64,000 nt of DNA from Evernia prunastri (lineage: Eukaryota > Ascomycota > Lecanoromycetes > Lecanorales > Parmeliaceae): positions 1-64,000 of the forward strand of contig NKYR01000140.1 in assembly GCA_003184365.1 (NCBI GenBank), given 5' to 3'. Below are positions 20,390-33,137 of this stretch, in pieces; position 1 is the stretch's first letter; each line of letters begins with the position of its first letter. Made by a program: the position numbers and the translations under genes. The notes beneath the pieces are model-generated. The model did not search any database, was not told where the DNA came from, and saw only the letters and a program-made list of their open reading frames with translations.

Positions 20390-23267
20390 TTTCCCCGCTT
20401 TGTCTTCAGCCGCGCCGATATCTTTCTTATCTTGCTGAGATATTGGGGCTGTGTCCGAATTGAACGGTACATTTTGGTCCACGGGTATGAAATCGAGTCA
20501 TGCAGCCGGTCGCTTTTGCTAGGTTCATGGAGTGCTGCTTTCCCTCGCTGGTCTGATACGTTCAGCCTCGACCTCCCCCATCTTTCCATCCTTGGTCTCC
20601 TCTAGCCCGTCCCTGAAGCGCTTGCAAACGTCCTTTTTTCACATACTTTCACCCTTTCCTACAGCGATACGAGGCATAGCATGCATAGCAGCTGAGAAAA
20701 GCATCGTAGTCCATCTTTCGAGGTATCAAACTAACTGCGAAGGCAGGGTCTTTGCTGACAGCCTCCATCCATGTATCAATCTGCTGAAGTATCAGAAGTT
20801 TATCATACCCTCCTGTCTCAATAAGTTAGTAGTAAGTCAGTGCTTGCTAGAAGGCCAAAACCCACTCTCACTCTCGATATCACCCTGTGTCTTTATGTCC
20901 TTGGCCGTTCCCGCCTCGAGCACTTCCTTCCTCCCGTCTCTCTGCGTTGCAGGCTCGCTTCCCCTAGAAACCCACATTTTGAACTCCACAGACTCCTATC
21001 ATTTGTTGGCCGAGTAGAAGCAACCGGATGAGCCCAAGGGCAGTATTTCCGGTATTCCACATTCAGGTGTGGTTTGGGGGCTTTGGGCTCGGGAACTCTT
21101 GTCTTGGCATTCAGAGCTTCGGAACACAAACACCCGAACCTCCGTAGCGTCTTGGCTGCCACAACGGCTAATCCTGTTTGAGGTTTTGAGCTCTGTGACT
21201 TTTGGATTTGGACAGTTGGCATAGCTGTACGAGGAGAAATGTTGAAATGTGTAGCCCGCACGCATTCTTCACCTTTTCCAAACATCAAATTTGGGTTCGA
21301 TCTGCGCTTTGGGGGATAGGCTGTTTGAGATATTGGCATTATGTCTATGCTATTGGAAATGCCTGAAAGCATCTGGGTGTCTCGCTGCTGGAGGATTTAG
21401 GTCGCTGTTGTGACTTTTATCAATGTCGTCTAACTAGCGATATGTCACGATCTGTCTGCTATCGCTTGTGTGTATCGCCGTCCATATGGTAGTAGGTAAC
21501 TGGTACCAGCTGTTATGACCTTCATCAATGACATCTATCGAGAACATTTCATTCGTTGGGAATACTCACGATCAACCTTGCTGACCTCAGCCTTCTCATG
21601 CCTCATTCGTGACTTTCCTCCAGCCTTCAGACAGATCTCAGACAGCGGAATTCGCAACGCCAGCGCCAGAAGCTCCGTAGCGGTATCCCAACTACTGCTC
21701 GTCACGTTATTAGTCAACATGCCCAAATCATATGTGCCAAGGCCACGAGCAGGTAGATCTCCACCATCGCAATGACCAAGTCGTCGGTGTATCAGGCGTA
21801 GCCGACGGCCTCAACGCGTTTTCGCAATACGACGCAGCCAGAGTCCGCCAGGAAAGGGGGGAGGACGGCGTTGTGGTACGGTTTGTTGCGGAGCAGTGAT
21901 GGGTAGCAGTCGGATGCTTCAGGTGGAGTCTTCAACCCCTATCGGAAAAGATTGGGCTGAGTGGTCATAGAAGAGGGCTCCAAAGGCACGGCGACTACCG
22001 TAGCGGGAAAGACAGTTGGCGAAGAGATGACTGACGCAAGAACGGGTTCCACAAGCGGATTCCTGTTGCGGTTGCTGCAGTTCCTTCGGTTCCATCGGTC
22101 AGCGTCTGTGTCCACGGGATCAGGCGCGTTCCACCTAGATTGGCTCTATGCGCGCATGGCATCAAGAAGACTGGCCAGACCAATCTCTGAGTACAGGCGT
22201 TCAAGGATACTAAATCGTTTAGACTGATCGCTGCAGTCCTCACAAGGCGCCAAGAGTGTGAAATTCTGGATCCAACTTCCGCAAATTGTGATCAGACGAC
22301 GATACCTGCGTGCTTCAGCACTAGAGGCGTCCAAGTCGGTCTCGCATCCCGGCCCACACCTTGCTCGACTGGGTGAAAAGACAACGCCGCGTCCTTTGAG
22401 AGGAATAGTATGCGTACGTCCCAAGTCACTTCGCCAGAGAACCCGGATACGCTGATCGAACATCCGACAATAGTCTACAAAGTCTTCGCGGAAAGTGTAG
22501 GAGAATGCCGCCACTCGCAGGGCAGATTATTCCAGTCCAGCATCCCGCTACCAAACACCTCTGCTCCATCCCATCTCACCATTAAGCCAAACGCGAATCA
22601 CCTCCCAACGAAATAAGTGAGCATGCGCACCACCTACCCACCTCTCGCCCCCAAACCCAACCTCAACCTCAACATCTCGTATGTATCCCCTCCGAAGCAT
22701 TCCGATCCCTCGTCAGAGCCGTCCCATCTAGCTCCGCATGGCTGGTCCGGAGTTGAGTCGCTGGGATGAGCATACGGCGTTTCTCGCGGCCGGTACGTGC
22801 TGGATCTGTGTTTGCGGTAGCACAGTGGCTGCTAGGACGATCGGTACTGGTGCGTTGTCAGGAGGTTTGAGCTCGGGGTTGAGGAGGCGAGGCGAGGCCA
22901 GGCGAGGCTGGCGTGTTTGTTGGTCGGGGTTTCGTCAACTATCGTCTGGTCTTTGCAGCGGATCGCTAGCCTAGGCTTAGGTTTGCTGTAGGGTAGCGAC
23001 GGGACAGCGTCGGCGTGAGGTTGTTTTTGCTGGTTGGGGCTCTTCTCAGAGGAGATCTTAGAAGATAATAACAGGTAATACTTCCGGGTTGTTGCGCGGG
23101 ATTGACATGATAAGGGATATTTCGGTCTTAGCTCTGAAGGTGGTATTTATTTACAGTTTTACTACTACTACATCCTGCTCATCATGGAAAGCCGCGAACC
23201 GCTGCGTAACAGTATCGAGTAAAATTCAAAAAAAAAAAAGGTTTCCAATAAATAAAGAAGACCAGTC
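20390..23267. other. Intergenic stretch with one possible relic
   Basis: Nearly 2.9 kb lie between the flavoprotein gene and the 3' end of fumarase. Apart from a possible minus-strand relic at 21.5-22.5 kb (listed separately) I see no gene. A run of 11 A at about 23,229-23,239 lies in the 3' flank of fumarase. Confidence 0.5.
21535..22514 (-). pseudogene. Possible decayed gene of unknown family
   Basis: On the minus strand a run of reading in several frames looks protein-like but is interrupted. There is a 122-residue frame ending near 22,146, then fragments around 21,780-21,960. A better stretch at 21,726-21,535 reads GMLTNNVTSSSWDTATELLALAL and extends upstream in frame as CDGGDLPARGLGTYDLG. 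The pieces do not join by plausible introns, and frame changes and stops separate them. I do not recognise the family. It could equally be chance. Confidence 0.25.
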
Positions 23268-24982
23268 TCAATCCTTGTGCTTGGGGCTCAGCATCAGCTC
23301 CGGTCGGACATGTTTGTCGAAGTCTTCTTCGCTCAATGCCTTCAGCTCCATGGCGCTCTCCTTCAACGTCAAGCCCTTCTTATGGGCGTTCTTCGCGACC
23401 TTCGAGGCCGCGTCGTAACCGATCACCGGATTCAAACAGGTGACGAGCATCAGACTGCATCCTCTTGATTAGCTGAAGAGTCAATTATGCGAAAGAAAGG
23501 TTTCATAATCACCTCTGGTGCAAGAGTGTGCTGATTCTCTCTTCGTCCGCTTCTAGACCTGCGACGAGGTTCTTCTCGAAGCTCCTCATGCCGTCGCTAA
23601 GGATCCTGATGCTGTGGAGTAAGTTCCTGATCAGGACGGGCTTGAAGACGTTGAGCTCGAATTGGCCGTTCATTCCGCCAATAGTCACGGCCGTGTGGTT
23701 CCCAATCACTTGAGCGCACACCATGGTCAAAGCCTCGCACTGTGTAGGGTTGACCTTGCCGGGCATGATGGATGAACCAGGCTCGTTCTCCGGCAACTTC
23801 AACTCCCCCAGCCCGCAACGAGGGCCGGAACCTAGATAGCGAATGTCCTGCGCGATTTTGAACAGTGAAGTGGCTACCGTGTTCAGAGCCCCTGAGGCTT
23901 CAACAATCGCATCGTGTGTAGCCAAAGCCTCGAACTTGTTTGGCGCAGTCTTGAATTCGGCTCTTGTCATTTTGCTAATCTCCTCCGCTATGGCTTCAGC
24001 GAAACCTTCAAATGTATTTATGCCGGTGCCCACTGCTGTTCCTCCTTGTGCAAGCAGTCGAAGATGAGGCAGGGTGTCTTGCACGCGCTCAATACCTCGT
24101 TCCAACTGCGCGACGTAACCCGAGAATTCTTGGCCTAGGGTTAAGGGTGTAGCGTCTTGGAGATGTGTGCGTCCTATCTTGATGATGTGCTCAAACTGTT
24201 GACTCTTGGCTTGTAGTGCTGCCTTGAGGCTTTCCATTGCGGGTATGAGGGATTCCGTGATCTCGAGGACGGCAGCTACGTGCATGACGGTGGGGAAGCT
24301 ATCATTCGAGGAAGCGGACATGTTCACGTGGTCGTTAGGGTGTACGGGCTTCTTCGAACCCATTGTGCCCCCTAGTATTTCAATGGCACGATTCGAGATG
24401 ACCTCATTGGCGTTCATATTCGATTGTGTTCCCGAGCCAGTTTGCCATACCACGAGGGGGAAGTGATCGATGAGCTTTAGCGAAGCAACCTCTTCGGCCG
24501 CTTGCTGGATTGCTTTCCCAAGCTTGGGATCTTGATAGCGCTCAGCTAAAGCCTCTCTCGAGATCGACGACGAAATTACCGAGCCCAAAATTCATGTTTA
24601 CCGTCGCTGCTGCTCCCTTTAGTATGCCGAAGGCTCTGACAACCGGTGGGGGCATTCGATCTTGAGGCTGATTGATCTTGAAGTTCTCCAGCGAGCGCTC
24701 CGTTTGCGCTCCCCAGTACTTGTCAGATTCGACTTGTACTTCGCCAAAGGCATCGGTTTCAGTTCGTGTAGACTATATCCAGATATTATTAGCGCTACAA
24801 CCTTGACGACAGTCCCAGAGACCGGGAAACACTCGAATGAAGGAATAGCGTACCATGTTGAGACGCTGTAAGAAGGACCGATTGCTCTTTGTGAACGAGG
24901 TCGATGATATTATATGCCTCGGGGCTGGTCTTCGTAGCGATTGCAGAGCCTGTGTTGAGTTAAAGATGGAGCGCGAAAGCAT
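23268..24982 (-). CDS. FUM1: Fumarate hydratase class II, mitochondrial
   Basis: The four exons are 24982-24854, 24772-24580, 24530-23513 and 23454-23268, giving 508 residues. Exon 1 encodes an Arg/Ser-rich presequence (MLSRSIFNSTQALQSLRRPA) that fits mitochondrial import. The mature enzyme shows ESDKYWGAQTERSLENF, WQTGSGTQSNMNANE, GRTHLQDATPLTLGQEFSGY and the superfamily signature GSSIMPGKVNPTQ. It ends LMLVTCLNPVIGYD...PELM, complete for the family. It interconverts fumarate and malate in the TCA cycle, and in fungi the same gene often also supplies cytosolic enzyme. The second intron (24579-24531) uses an AAG acceptor. A TAG 15 nt upstream would also keep frame, adding five residues, but it would make a 34-nt intron, which is too short. 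Confidence 0.97.
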
Positions 24983-27900
24983 GTTGGAGTCTCGGAACGA
25001 GTGAACACGGTCAAGGATGGAGGAGGTGCCTCGCTGGGGCTCTACAAGCCTCCTTCGAACTCGAGATCTGTTTTGGAGCCTCGGAGGTTTGACTATGGCG
25101 CCAAGACCAGACATTCGGAGATGACATGGCAAAAGCGACACCTCCCGAGTCCGAGATCTTCCGACTCGTTAAAAAAAAACATAGACAAAAAAAAAGCGAG
25201 CACTTGCACTTCGTAAGATGGGCAAAAATGGGCATATGTAGTCCCATTGCTTCGTTACTTTTATTGTTTGAGGCTTATCTAAAATCATACAATTGTTCAA
25301 ATGTAGCAGGTTGCTTTCGAAGGTCAGGTGTCCCACGTGCTTTATGGTGCCCAGCGGTACCGTCTACAAATGCTGGAAAGGACACCTGGATCTTTGGGCC
25401 ACTCGGATCCTCTACGGTATGGCTTGTGGGGCTGTTGTGCACGGACCTGATGACTTATCAGGATCCGAGTTCACTCGTTCAATAAAGCCTTCTGTTACCC
25501 AAAGGTATTACTCCAGCATGCCGTCCCCGCTTTCAAGTACGCGTGGTCAAGCCTTTTCATGCTCATACGTTCGCGCTCGTCCTCGTCAGCCCCTTCTGTC
25601 GGTCAGTAAATCTCGACGCTCTGTAAGGAAGAGGATCCACAATTAAGATCCTCATTTGGCCTCGATCATTCAGAAAGAGTGGCCACTCTGACAGGGAAGA
25701 CTCTCTTGTTCAGGTACTGATTCGTGGATATCAAACTACTCATTCCTTTCCCGCGATGTCAGTGGTCCTTGGAGAAGTATTAGACAGTCCAAAAAACCGA
25801 GGGTGATGCGAAATATGTCGCGGTCTGATGATCTGTACCACTTTGATTATCCTTCTCTCAGGCCCCTTGTCTAACAGGTTGTCCCATTTTAGAGTGTTCG
25901 TATACAACAGCCTCCACGGAACAGCCTCCACGGACCCCGTTGACATACTTCTCCCATTCGAAGATCCGTCGAAATCAACAATGATACGAAGAGAGCGGCG
26001 ACAGGGACGTTAGATCTGATTTGTAGGAATACTTCCAACGCGGCGAAAGAGGTCATTGAACAAGTATAGCAAAGACAGTCGCCAGCTCACGTATCCACCG
26101 AAAATGAAGGGACACTCAGGCACACCTGTTGGCGTGCTTGGGCTGTGGAATGCTACCGCAGACACGGCAATATTTGGGAACAGCTCATATACAGCGCATG
26201 TGGCTGGGTGCCTTTAGCATGAAACAATCATGAGTGGTGCCTACCTAGGGCACAGACAATCGTATATTTGTTGTCTTACTGCCTGTTTAAATTCGTGCAT
26301 TGCTGGGACCCGAGATAGGCAGACACAGGAAACCAACCAAGTCCGTCCCATCATGGTCAATTCAACATAGCTCATATAGATTTGCAGTCTACTGACGGGG
26401 CAATGTGGTGAAGTATTGCCCAAAGTGAACCTGGTTGGAGGCAAGTCGTTGCCTGCACATAACTCAGCCTCCCCAACAAGGGAATAAGCTTGAAACGTGC
26501 AATGCGGCGCATCATCGGCAGCCTAGCAGGATCTTTCTCTAGAGTGCGAGGAGGCTCTGGAGACAGTCATATGACGATGATGATGGTGAGATTTTTCGGC
26601 GGTTCTCGGCGGGGTGCTTGACGGGGCGGGGGCTGTTGTTGCCTTTGAGTCATCGTCGCTAAGCAGTTTGGCCCAATCATCGACAGGTCACCCGAGTGCG
26701 CCAATGAGGATTTCCGTGCTGGCGCGGGGCACAATGCTTGCATGATCTCGAATGTCGAGCTGAATTCCTCCCTTCACGGTGCAGGGCCCAGGCGTGTCGC
26801 ACAGTCCACCACCAAGAGCATTCACAACAAGAGTTGCGTATAGAGGCATGAGAGCAGAATTGCGATCCAAGCTTGAAGCCCGGAGAAGAAAGTTGATTTT
26901 GAGAAGATGAAAGTTATGCAGGGTATTTTATTATTAGCCTGGTTCTGTGGAGCTGCTCAGCCCGTTTGGAATTCAAATGATTGGTTGCCACTGTGAAAGT
27001 TACGCTAGTGCTGAACAGTATGCATAAATCGGAATAAGAAATCCAAATTCTTCCCCGGAGGTCGGGCCACGAAACCCTTCATCCCAAGTTTCCCAACCTT
27101 GAATCCATCGTCAGCAAGACTTCTTCTGCAATATCTACCCTCACTCTTTTGTGTGTTGATGTCAAGTAGTCTGTAAATTGTTGTAACAGAAGCGAGCGCA
27201 AGATGCTCGAAAAGCGCCTGTTAAATATAGACAGACGAATGGTGAAGAAATAAATTTAAAAATTAAGGGATAGTTAAGGGGATAAGGAAATTGGCGCTGA
27301 GATGACGGACAGGTGGCCAACAGCTCTGACTCAAGCAAGCTCTTTCCCTCCCCCCCCAAAAAAGGTCCCCCCCCTTCCCCCAAAAGTAAAATCCGAGCTG
27401 CTCGCTGCTTTCCATCACAACGACAACAACAATAATGAACTGGCAATACCCTGTTTTACGATAGCAAGAAATTGTTCTGCAACGTTCTTCAATGTTCATT
27501 TGGCTAAGCTCTCCGCTCCTAAAATTTGGTATTCTGTATCATTATTATTATTATTCTTATTCCCTTTCCTTTGGCGTTTATGCTTTGAAGTTGTGAAGAA
27601 ACTTGCGCCCCAAGCAAGCTGCCTCAAGCCTGTGAGTAACAATGGCAACCCTGAAAGAAGCAACAAGCAGACCGCGAACGGCAAGAGCAAGACTCATAGC
27701 TGACCGTCTGCTATTATTGCCGTCTGGGACAGTAGAACAGTCACTCCTGTTATTTCCAGAGTCGCCACCTATTTGCCTCCGATCGTCTCACTGACTTTCC
27801 CTGCCTATTCCCGCCACCCCTACAACCGGCCACTACCAACTACAACGCCTCCAATTTCACCAGCCTACAAATTCACTTACACCTTCAAAATACTACATTG

Positions 27901-28640
27901 TCGACTCAGTCTCAATCATCAATCCCAATACACACGAGATACCTGCCGGTAGTCCAAGCGTACACAGCTTGGGCGAAGCCAACGCGTTCGCCCTGTGTCG
28001 GTTAAGCTCAGCAGCAGTCAAAATGTACTTCTCTTTCAGTAACTCGCCCAAGGCCACCGGTATTACAAAGTCCATCGCAACCGTCTCAGAACCAGATCGA
28101 GGTGTTAGTGGAGTACATTGAATCAGTATTCCGCCACCACACGAATTGCTTCCTCCTCGCGACAGCTCTGTTCGCGAGGCTCATATCACTGCACTTGACT
28201 TCGCTGTCACTGTGTATCGACGGTTTCTCGCGATTGGAAAATTGTATACTCGGTGGCTTTGGGCTTTACGAGAATTGCATCACCTGTTCTCAGACCACCC
28301 AGCCAACAAACATTTGCCTGGTCAAAGGTGCTTAGGCAAGGTGTCCTGGAGCCTGGATCCAATAACACGTCTGAGTCAATCGTGGATCTCATCTAATATC
28401 TACCCTTCGTCGTCCATATTATTGAGACTGGAGTACGCGAAAGGAGATCTGCTTTGCACAACACTGCCGGACTGACCTTGGAGAACTCCAAAAAATCTTT
28501 CGAAGCACCTCTGTGCCCCAGGAGCGACATTTGCCCCCTGACTCATCATTTCTTTGAACACTGACATATCAACCCGTCTTGCCTGCTCGGTACCCACTTA
28601 TCTTTCGACAACCTTATCGGCTTTCCTACAATTTTCTCTC
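24983..28640. other. Long intergenic stretch, no gene seen
   Basis: These 3.7 kb separate the start of fumarase and the cyclin start. Homopolymer-rich sequence lies at 27,345-27,385 (runs of C and A), and TTA repeats lie near 27,540-27,555. No frame resembles a known family. The last several hundred bases, CT-rich and relatively free of in-frame starts close to the ATG, are probably the promoter and long leader of the cyclin gene. Confidence 0.5.
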
Positions 28641-30882
28641 ATGGCCATCGATACAGATCTCGATGCATCTGCGTCACGGCCGCTCCACATCTCTACCAAG
28701 AACTGCCCCTACAGCCCTTCACTCGCCTCAACAGCATCTTCGTCCTCCTCATCGGTCTTCTCTCTGGATGCCCCCTCGTCTCAGAGCTCCGTCTCGTCCG
28801 CGGCTGGCTGGTCGAGCTCCGCATGGAACAGCGAGAATGAAAGTGAAAATCAGTACTTCACAAGTCGTCACGTCTCACAACAAAGTACTACAAGCTCATC
28901 GGAGGAAGATTTCATTCATACATCATGCCTGGCTGGCTCTCGACCACGAGCTCAATTACCCGCTGAAGCGGTTGCTCTTGAGTCTCGCCAGCACCCGAGG
29001 CGAACACAACGTCTCAACTCCTACGAATCTCAGGATGGGAAAATTGTTTCGTCATGCCCTCGACCACCACCATCTTTGGTGCGACAAAGTGAGCGGAAAG
29101 AGAATTTTGTCGACAGCCTTGTTGGTAAGCTAACGTGCCGGATAATTTAAGGACGACCCATATGCTGACGGAGGACCTCCTCCAGACACCACAACCCAGA
29201 TGATCGAGACCATATGGCCCCTATCTGTCTTATCCTGCGGCCGAGACAGTATTCTTGGCGGCAAACAGCAGAATTTGATAGGTCTTCGGGTATTCGTGCA
29301 AGAAGTATTGAGGCGATCGAAGACCAGCTATTCTACACTGCAGGTGGCTCTTTATTACCTGATACTGATACAATCTTGCATACCCAGGCATGATTTTACC
29401 ATGGAACAGTCGGAGGACTCTCCCGCATGCCGATCTATGCAATGTGGCCGACGAATGTTTTTGGCAGCTCTTATCTTGGCCTCAAAATACCTCCAGGATA
29501 GAAATTTTTCGGCTCGGGCTTGGAGCAAAATCTCTGGACTGCAAACGTGCGAAATCAATTCGAATGAAATGGCTTTCCTCTCCGCAGTCAATTGGAAGCT
29601 TCACATACCTCAGCCCGTCTTTGACAGATGGACGGACATCGTACTGAAGTACTCCCCATCTGCTCAGGTCAACACGCCGCCCAGGTCGTCCCCGATGTCG
29701 CCTCATAATTGGAAGTCTATTATTCCACTCCTGACGCCGGAGCTCGACACTCTCGACTTCGGATCCGCGGAGGTGTCACATGACTCCGGCTACAACTCTC
29801 CAGGATCTGATATGAGTCCACCACCCAGACCTTTCCGTGAAGAACTGTCACCGTGCTCTGAATCAAATGAGATGACACCTACGAATCCATACACCGTGCC
29901 GAGAGTATCCGAGCCAACGCCTCAGGATGGTAAGACTGGCGAACCGAAAATGCCGCCGTTGCCCCACTTAGGATCTCTGCCTACCCCACAAATGACCCCT
30001 CAGACTGGCACCTTTTGTACTCCTGCAGTGAGTTCTTCGGGCCTTTGTTCTCGTCGATCATCGATGAGTTACGCAATGGCCCAAATCCAAAACGCCTGTC
30101 TGGCAAGGTCTACTCTAGACAATCCCCACCAGTGGAAGCCAAATGCGCCTGCTCCATTCCCAACCTCCGCACGTCGATCATCATGGGCGAGATCCGCTTC
30201 CACCTTCTCTTCTCCGGAGTCCATGATTTCTGATGTCTCAACCCGCTCTTCCAGATCGTCATCAATCTCATCAGTAGCATCATCGAATTGCGCGCTCCCA
30301 CCGCCAAGGTTGGCGGTACAAGCGACACGTCGATGCGCGAACATGCAATTGTGTGGCCTGAAGGAAGAAAACCAGAGACCCGTCATGACTGAGGATGATG
30401 CATGGGAGAAATCGATATCCCCCGACAGCTTCCACAGCCCCACTTCAACCCAACATAGCGCTTCCACCCGTGAATCTGCTGCCGCCCTTCGCGACCTCGC
30501 GCTTAATCGTCAGAACTCATCCCCGCAATCCCTATCAACGCCGCGCCCCGCCAAATGTCTAAAGCGCGCTCGCCCTAATTCTGTGGATCTGTCGGTTCAA
30601 ACTGCGGTCCGCGACATTATCGCCCCGCGCTGTCTAGGCGACATCACAAACATCAAGAAGGCGAGGAAAACCGAGGAAGATGGCACCGTTTTGCCTGATG
30701 GAAACGTTGCTGACTCGTTTTTGCTTTCCAACCATGTTGACAAGAGAAAGCCAGCGCTTTCGAGAGATGGTTTACCGCGCAAGAGGACATGTGCCGGTAG
30801 TGATAGGGGAGGCAGAGAGGAGGCGAGGATGATGCAGAAGGTCGTGGCAAGGGGGTCAGGGATGTGGGAACAGATCATTTGA
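28641..30882 (+). CDS. Pcl/Pas1-type cyclin
   Basis: Two exons, 28641-29124 and 29186-30882, give 726 residues, with intron signals GTAAGC and CCAG. After a Ser-rich disordered N-terminus, a cyclin box spans about residues 165-285. It shows IETIWPLS, FVQEVLRRSKTSYSTLQVAL, then RRMFLAALILASKYLQDRNF and ISGLQTCEINSNEMAFLS, ending NWKLHI. This order is typical of the Pho80/Pcl cyclin family that activates Pho85-type kinases, and the closest type by layout is Pcl5/Pas1 (nutrient and G1/S control). The long C-terminal region is Ser/Pro-rich with many SP and TP sites, consistent with regulation by phosphorylation and with phosphodegrons, as known for Pcl5. Convergent with the phosphatase gene at 31.6 kb. 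Confidence 0.9.
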
Positions 30883-31603
30883 TCCCCTTCCCGATCTTCA
30901 CATCCCTGAGCATCCGAACAGCCATATGACCGTTGAACCGGAAGAGGTGGGACTGGGAGACTTGTGAATAGCTGGTGGATGCCCTCTACTGTATTAAACT
31001 ATACCTTCATATCCTTTTGCTATCTAGATGCGTAGAAGCGCTGCATGCTGTGGTTCGAAAGGAGCGAACCCGGTGGGGGCGGACAATTGATTTTACTTTT
31101 ACCCTTGATACCCTGATTCTGATTTGACGTAGACGAAAATCTCTACCAGTCAGTCTGTGCTGTCGTGCTTCGTTCGTGTCTAAGGTAGTCCTCTTGCCTC
31201 CAATCCCCGTGCCAGGCCGATAGCGTAGCACAGCGGCGCTTCTTCCTCCCCGCCACCGCTTCGTGAAGGTTTGCGCGGACTGACATGGATATCTCACGTG
31301 TATACATGCATCTGATGTGTTGGGCGTCGCGGTGCGCGGGTTAGTTTCTAGAGGGGGGTGTAGGGAGGGGAAGGGAGGTGAGGGGAGGTGCTTTTCTATC
31401 TGCATGCTGTGGGTTCTGCCATGGGAGGAGGGTGGGGGGGAAGGACTCTCTCAAGACATTTTTTCGGGGGGGGAAACGAGGTTTGGAGCATCCAGTAATC
31501 ATCCGCAAGACGGAAAGTCGCAACAACAGGCGAGACACAGGGCGGGGTATTCTTCTGTATAATCGATCGATTTTCGCGTTGCCACTTGCTAGTTATTGTA
31601 GTT
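30883..31603. other. Convergent intergenic region, G-rich runs
   Basis: This is the shared 3' flank of the cyclin (+) and phosphatase (-) genes. It holds several G-rich tracts (31,350-31,475) that create Gly/Pro-rich chance frames. No gene seen. Confidence 0.55.
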
Positions 31604-32734
31604 CTAGGCTGCATTCCCCACGGCATCCACCATGAACGCGCCGCCTAATCTGCAAAGGGTTTTTTCATGTCAGTGAAATTTTGCCCCCGGTCCCCCCCTC
31701 CACCCTTTCAGAAGATGGATGGGATGAGGTTGCAGAGTGGAGAAGGAGAAGAAGAAGAAGAAGAAGAAGAAGAAGAAGAGCGGGGGCCTTACAGGATCGC
31801 GGGCTCGTGGAGACTGTGGTGCTCGTAGCTCATGGTTCCTACACCGCCGGCTTGTTGTGGACACTGGTTTAGCGTGCTTGAAACGGCTGGGAGGGAGAAG
31901 GGAGAGGGAGAGAGGGTTAGCAGCATGCATACCTTCCAACAGCAACGACACCCCATCCGTCAACTCCCTCCCGATCCACCGCATCGCAAACGCCCGCAGT
32001 ATATGCCCGTGCGCCACGAGCAGCACATCCCCCCCACCCGGCGCCTCCGCCTTCGCTGTCCCCCCCATCCCCATCGCGCCCCCGTGGAACCGCGCCCGTA
32101 TGTCCGCGATCACCCGATCCAGCCGCTCCGTCACGTCCGCCGGCGATTCACCCCCGGGGCACCCATCGCGCCAGATATCCCACGCCTTCTTCTTCTTCTC
32201 CCCCTTCCCTTCCTTCTCCTTCCCTTCCTTCTCCTTCTCCTTCTTATCTTCCTCGTCCTCCTCCCGCTGCGCGTTGATCTGCGCGCTCGTCAGCCCTTCG
32301 TAGTCGCCGTAGTCCCACTCCCGTATGTCCTCCGTCACCTGCACGCGGGCTTCCGTCCGCACGTCGCAAGAGGGCGTGGGCGTGCTGTGCCAGGGGAGCG
32401 CGTCGCGGCAGCCGAGGTCGAGGAGCTCGAGGGTGCGCCGGGCGCGGGCGCGGGGGGAGACGTAGCTATAAGAGACCGGGGTGGTCAGTTTGTCCATGTC
32501 ATCAGTGGCCAAAATTGGAACGGGAGTCGCGAATACGTGCGATTGGGCGGCGTACATGTGGGCGAGCTTGGAGGGGACGATGAGCCGGTCGTCGCCGAGG
32601 AGGGCGCGGCCGGTGGCGCGGATCCGCGACTCGCCGTTCGCGGTCAAAGGGAGCTCGGTCGTGCCGGTGTGGCGGCCGTTGAGGGACCATTCGGTTTCGC
32701 CGTGGCGGATTATGAAGGCTCGGGGGGTCGTCAT
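31604..32734 (-). CDS. SHB17: Sedoheptulose-1,7-bisphosphatase-like histidine phosphatase
   Basis: The four exons are 32734-32556, 32465-31933, 31886-31793 and 31649-31604, giving 283 residues. It is a histidine-phosphatase-superfamily protein with the phosphohistidine motif FIIRHGETEWSLNGRHTG, then YVSPRARARRTLELL, REWDYGDYEGLTSAQIN and the second active-site block LLVAHGHILRAFAMRW. The C-terminal run GGVGTMSYEHH and EPAILLGGAF, restored by two short last exons, matches Shb17-type enzymes. These dephosphorylate sedoheptulose-1,7-bisphosphate in riboneogenesis in the cytosol. Unusually, about 26 Glu/Lys/Asp-rich residues interrupt the protein between QINAQ and the WDIWRDGCPGG block, encoded by purine-repeat DNA. 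The third intron carries a long GAA/CTT microsatellite. Confidence 0.93.
31741..31779. repeat. GAA/CTT trinucleotide microsatellite inside an intron
   Basis: A nearly perfect run of AGA/GAA units lies in the third intron of the phosphatase gene (31792-31650). On the transcribed strand it is CTT and lengthens the polypyrimidine content near the donor. Confidence 0.95.
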
Positions 32735-33137
32735 TGTGGGGGTTTGGTTGGGGGGTGGTGGGGATGAGGGTGGGACTGGGACTGGGACTGGGGGGTGGGG
32801 AGTGAAAAGAAGGTGGAACGTGAGTGAGTTGTATAGAAGAGAGAAGGGGCAGATCAATAAGGTGTTCGTTCAAATTTGCGGATATCTCTATCGTACGTGA
32901 GGTTCGGCCGTCATGGAGTCAGAAAGTCAATTGGCTGTTTTATCATCCGGCATCCCGCTGTGACATATGCAGCTAATTTGTAGACACTACACCCTAGCGT
33001 AGAGTACAGACAGGACTTGGATATTCCCTGCGCTCAGCTCGGTCAAGTAGAGTGGAGGGGTGTACGTCTATAGAAAAGTGGTGTACGCCTAGAGTATCGC
33101 TACCTAATTAAATTACGCTCACACAGACTTACGCTAT
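32735..33137. other. Upstream region of the phosphatase gene
   Basis: Contains a GGGACTGGGACTG-type short repeat around 32,772-32,793, just upstream of the start codon (in the leader on the minus strand). No gene seen. Confidence 0.5.

Noticed and set aside
24546..24579. Alternative fumarase intron ending at TAG
   Set aside because: It keeps frame but is only 34 nt and inserts five residues into a conserved region. The 49-nt intron ending in AAG fits the family better.
31681..32767. Plus-strand Arg-rich frames over the phosphatase gene
   Set aside because: Antisense to SHB17 coding sequence and to the GAA microsatellite. The start and motifs are on the minus strand.
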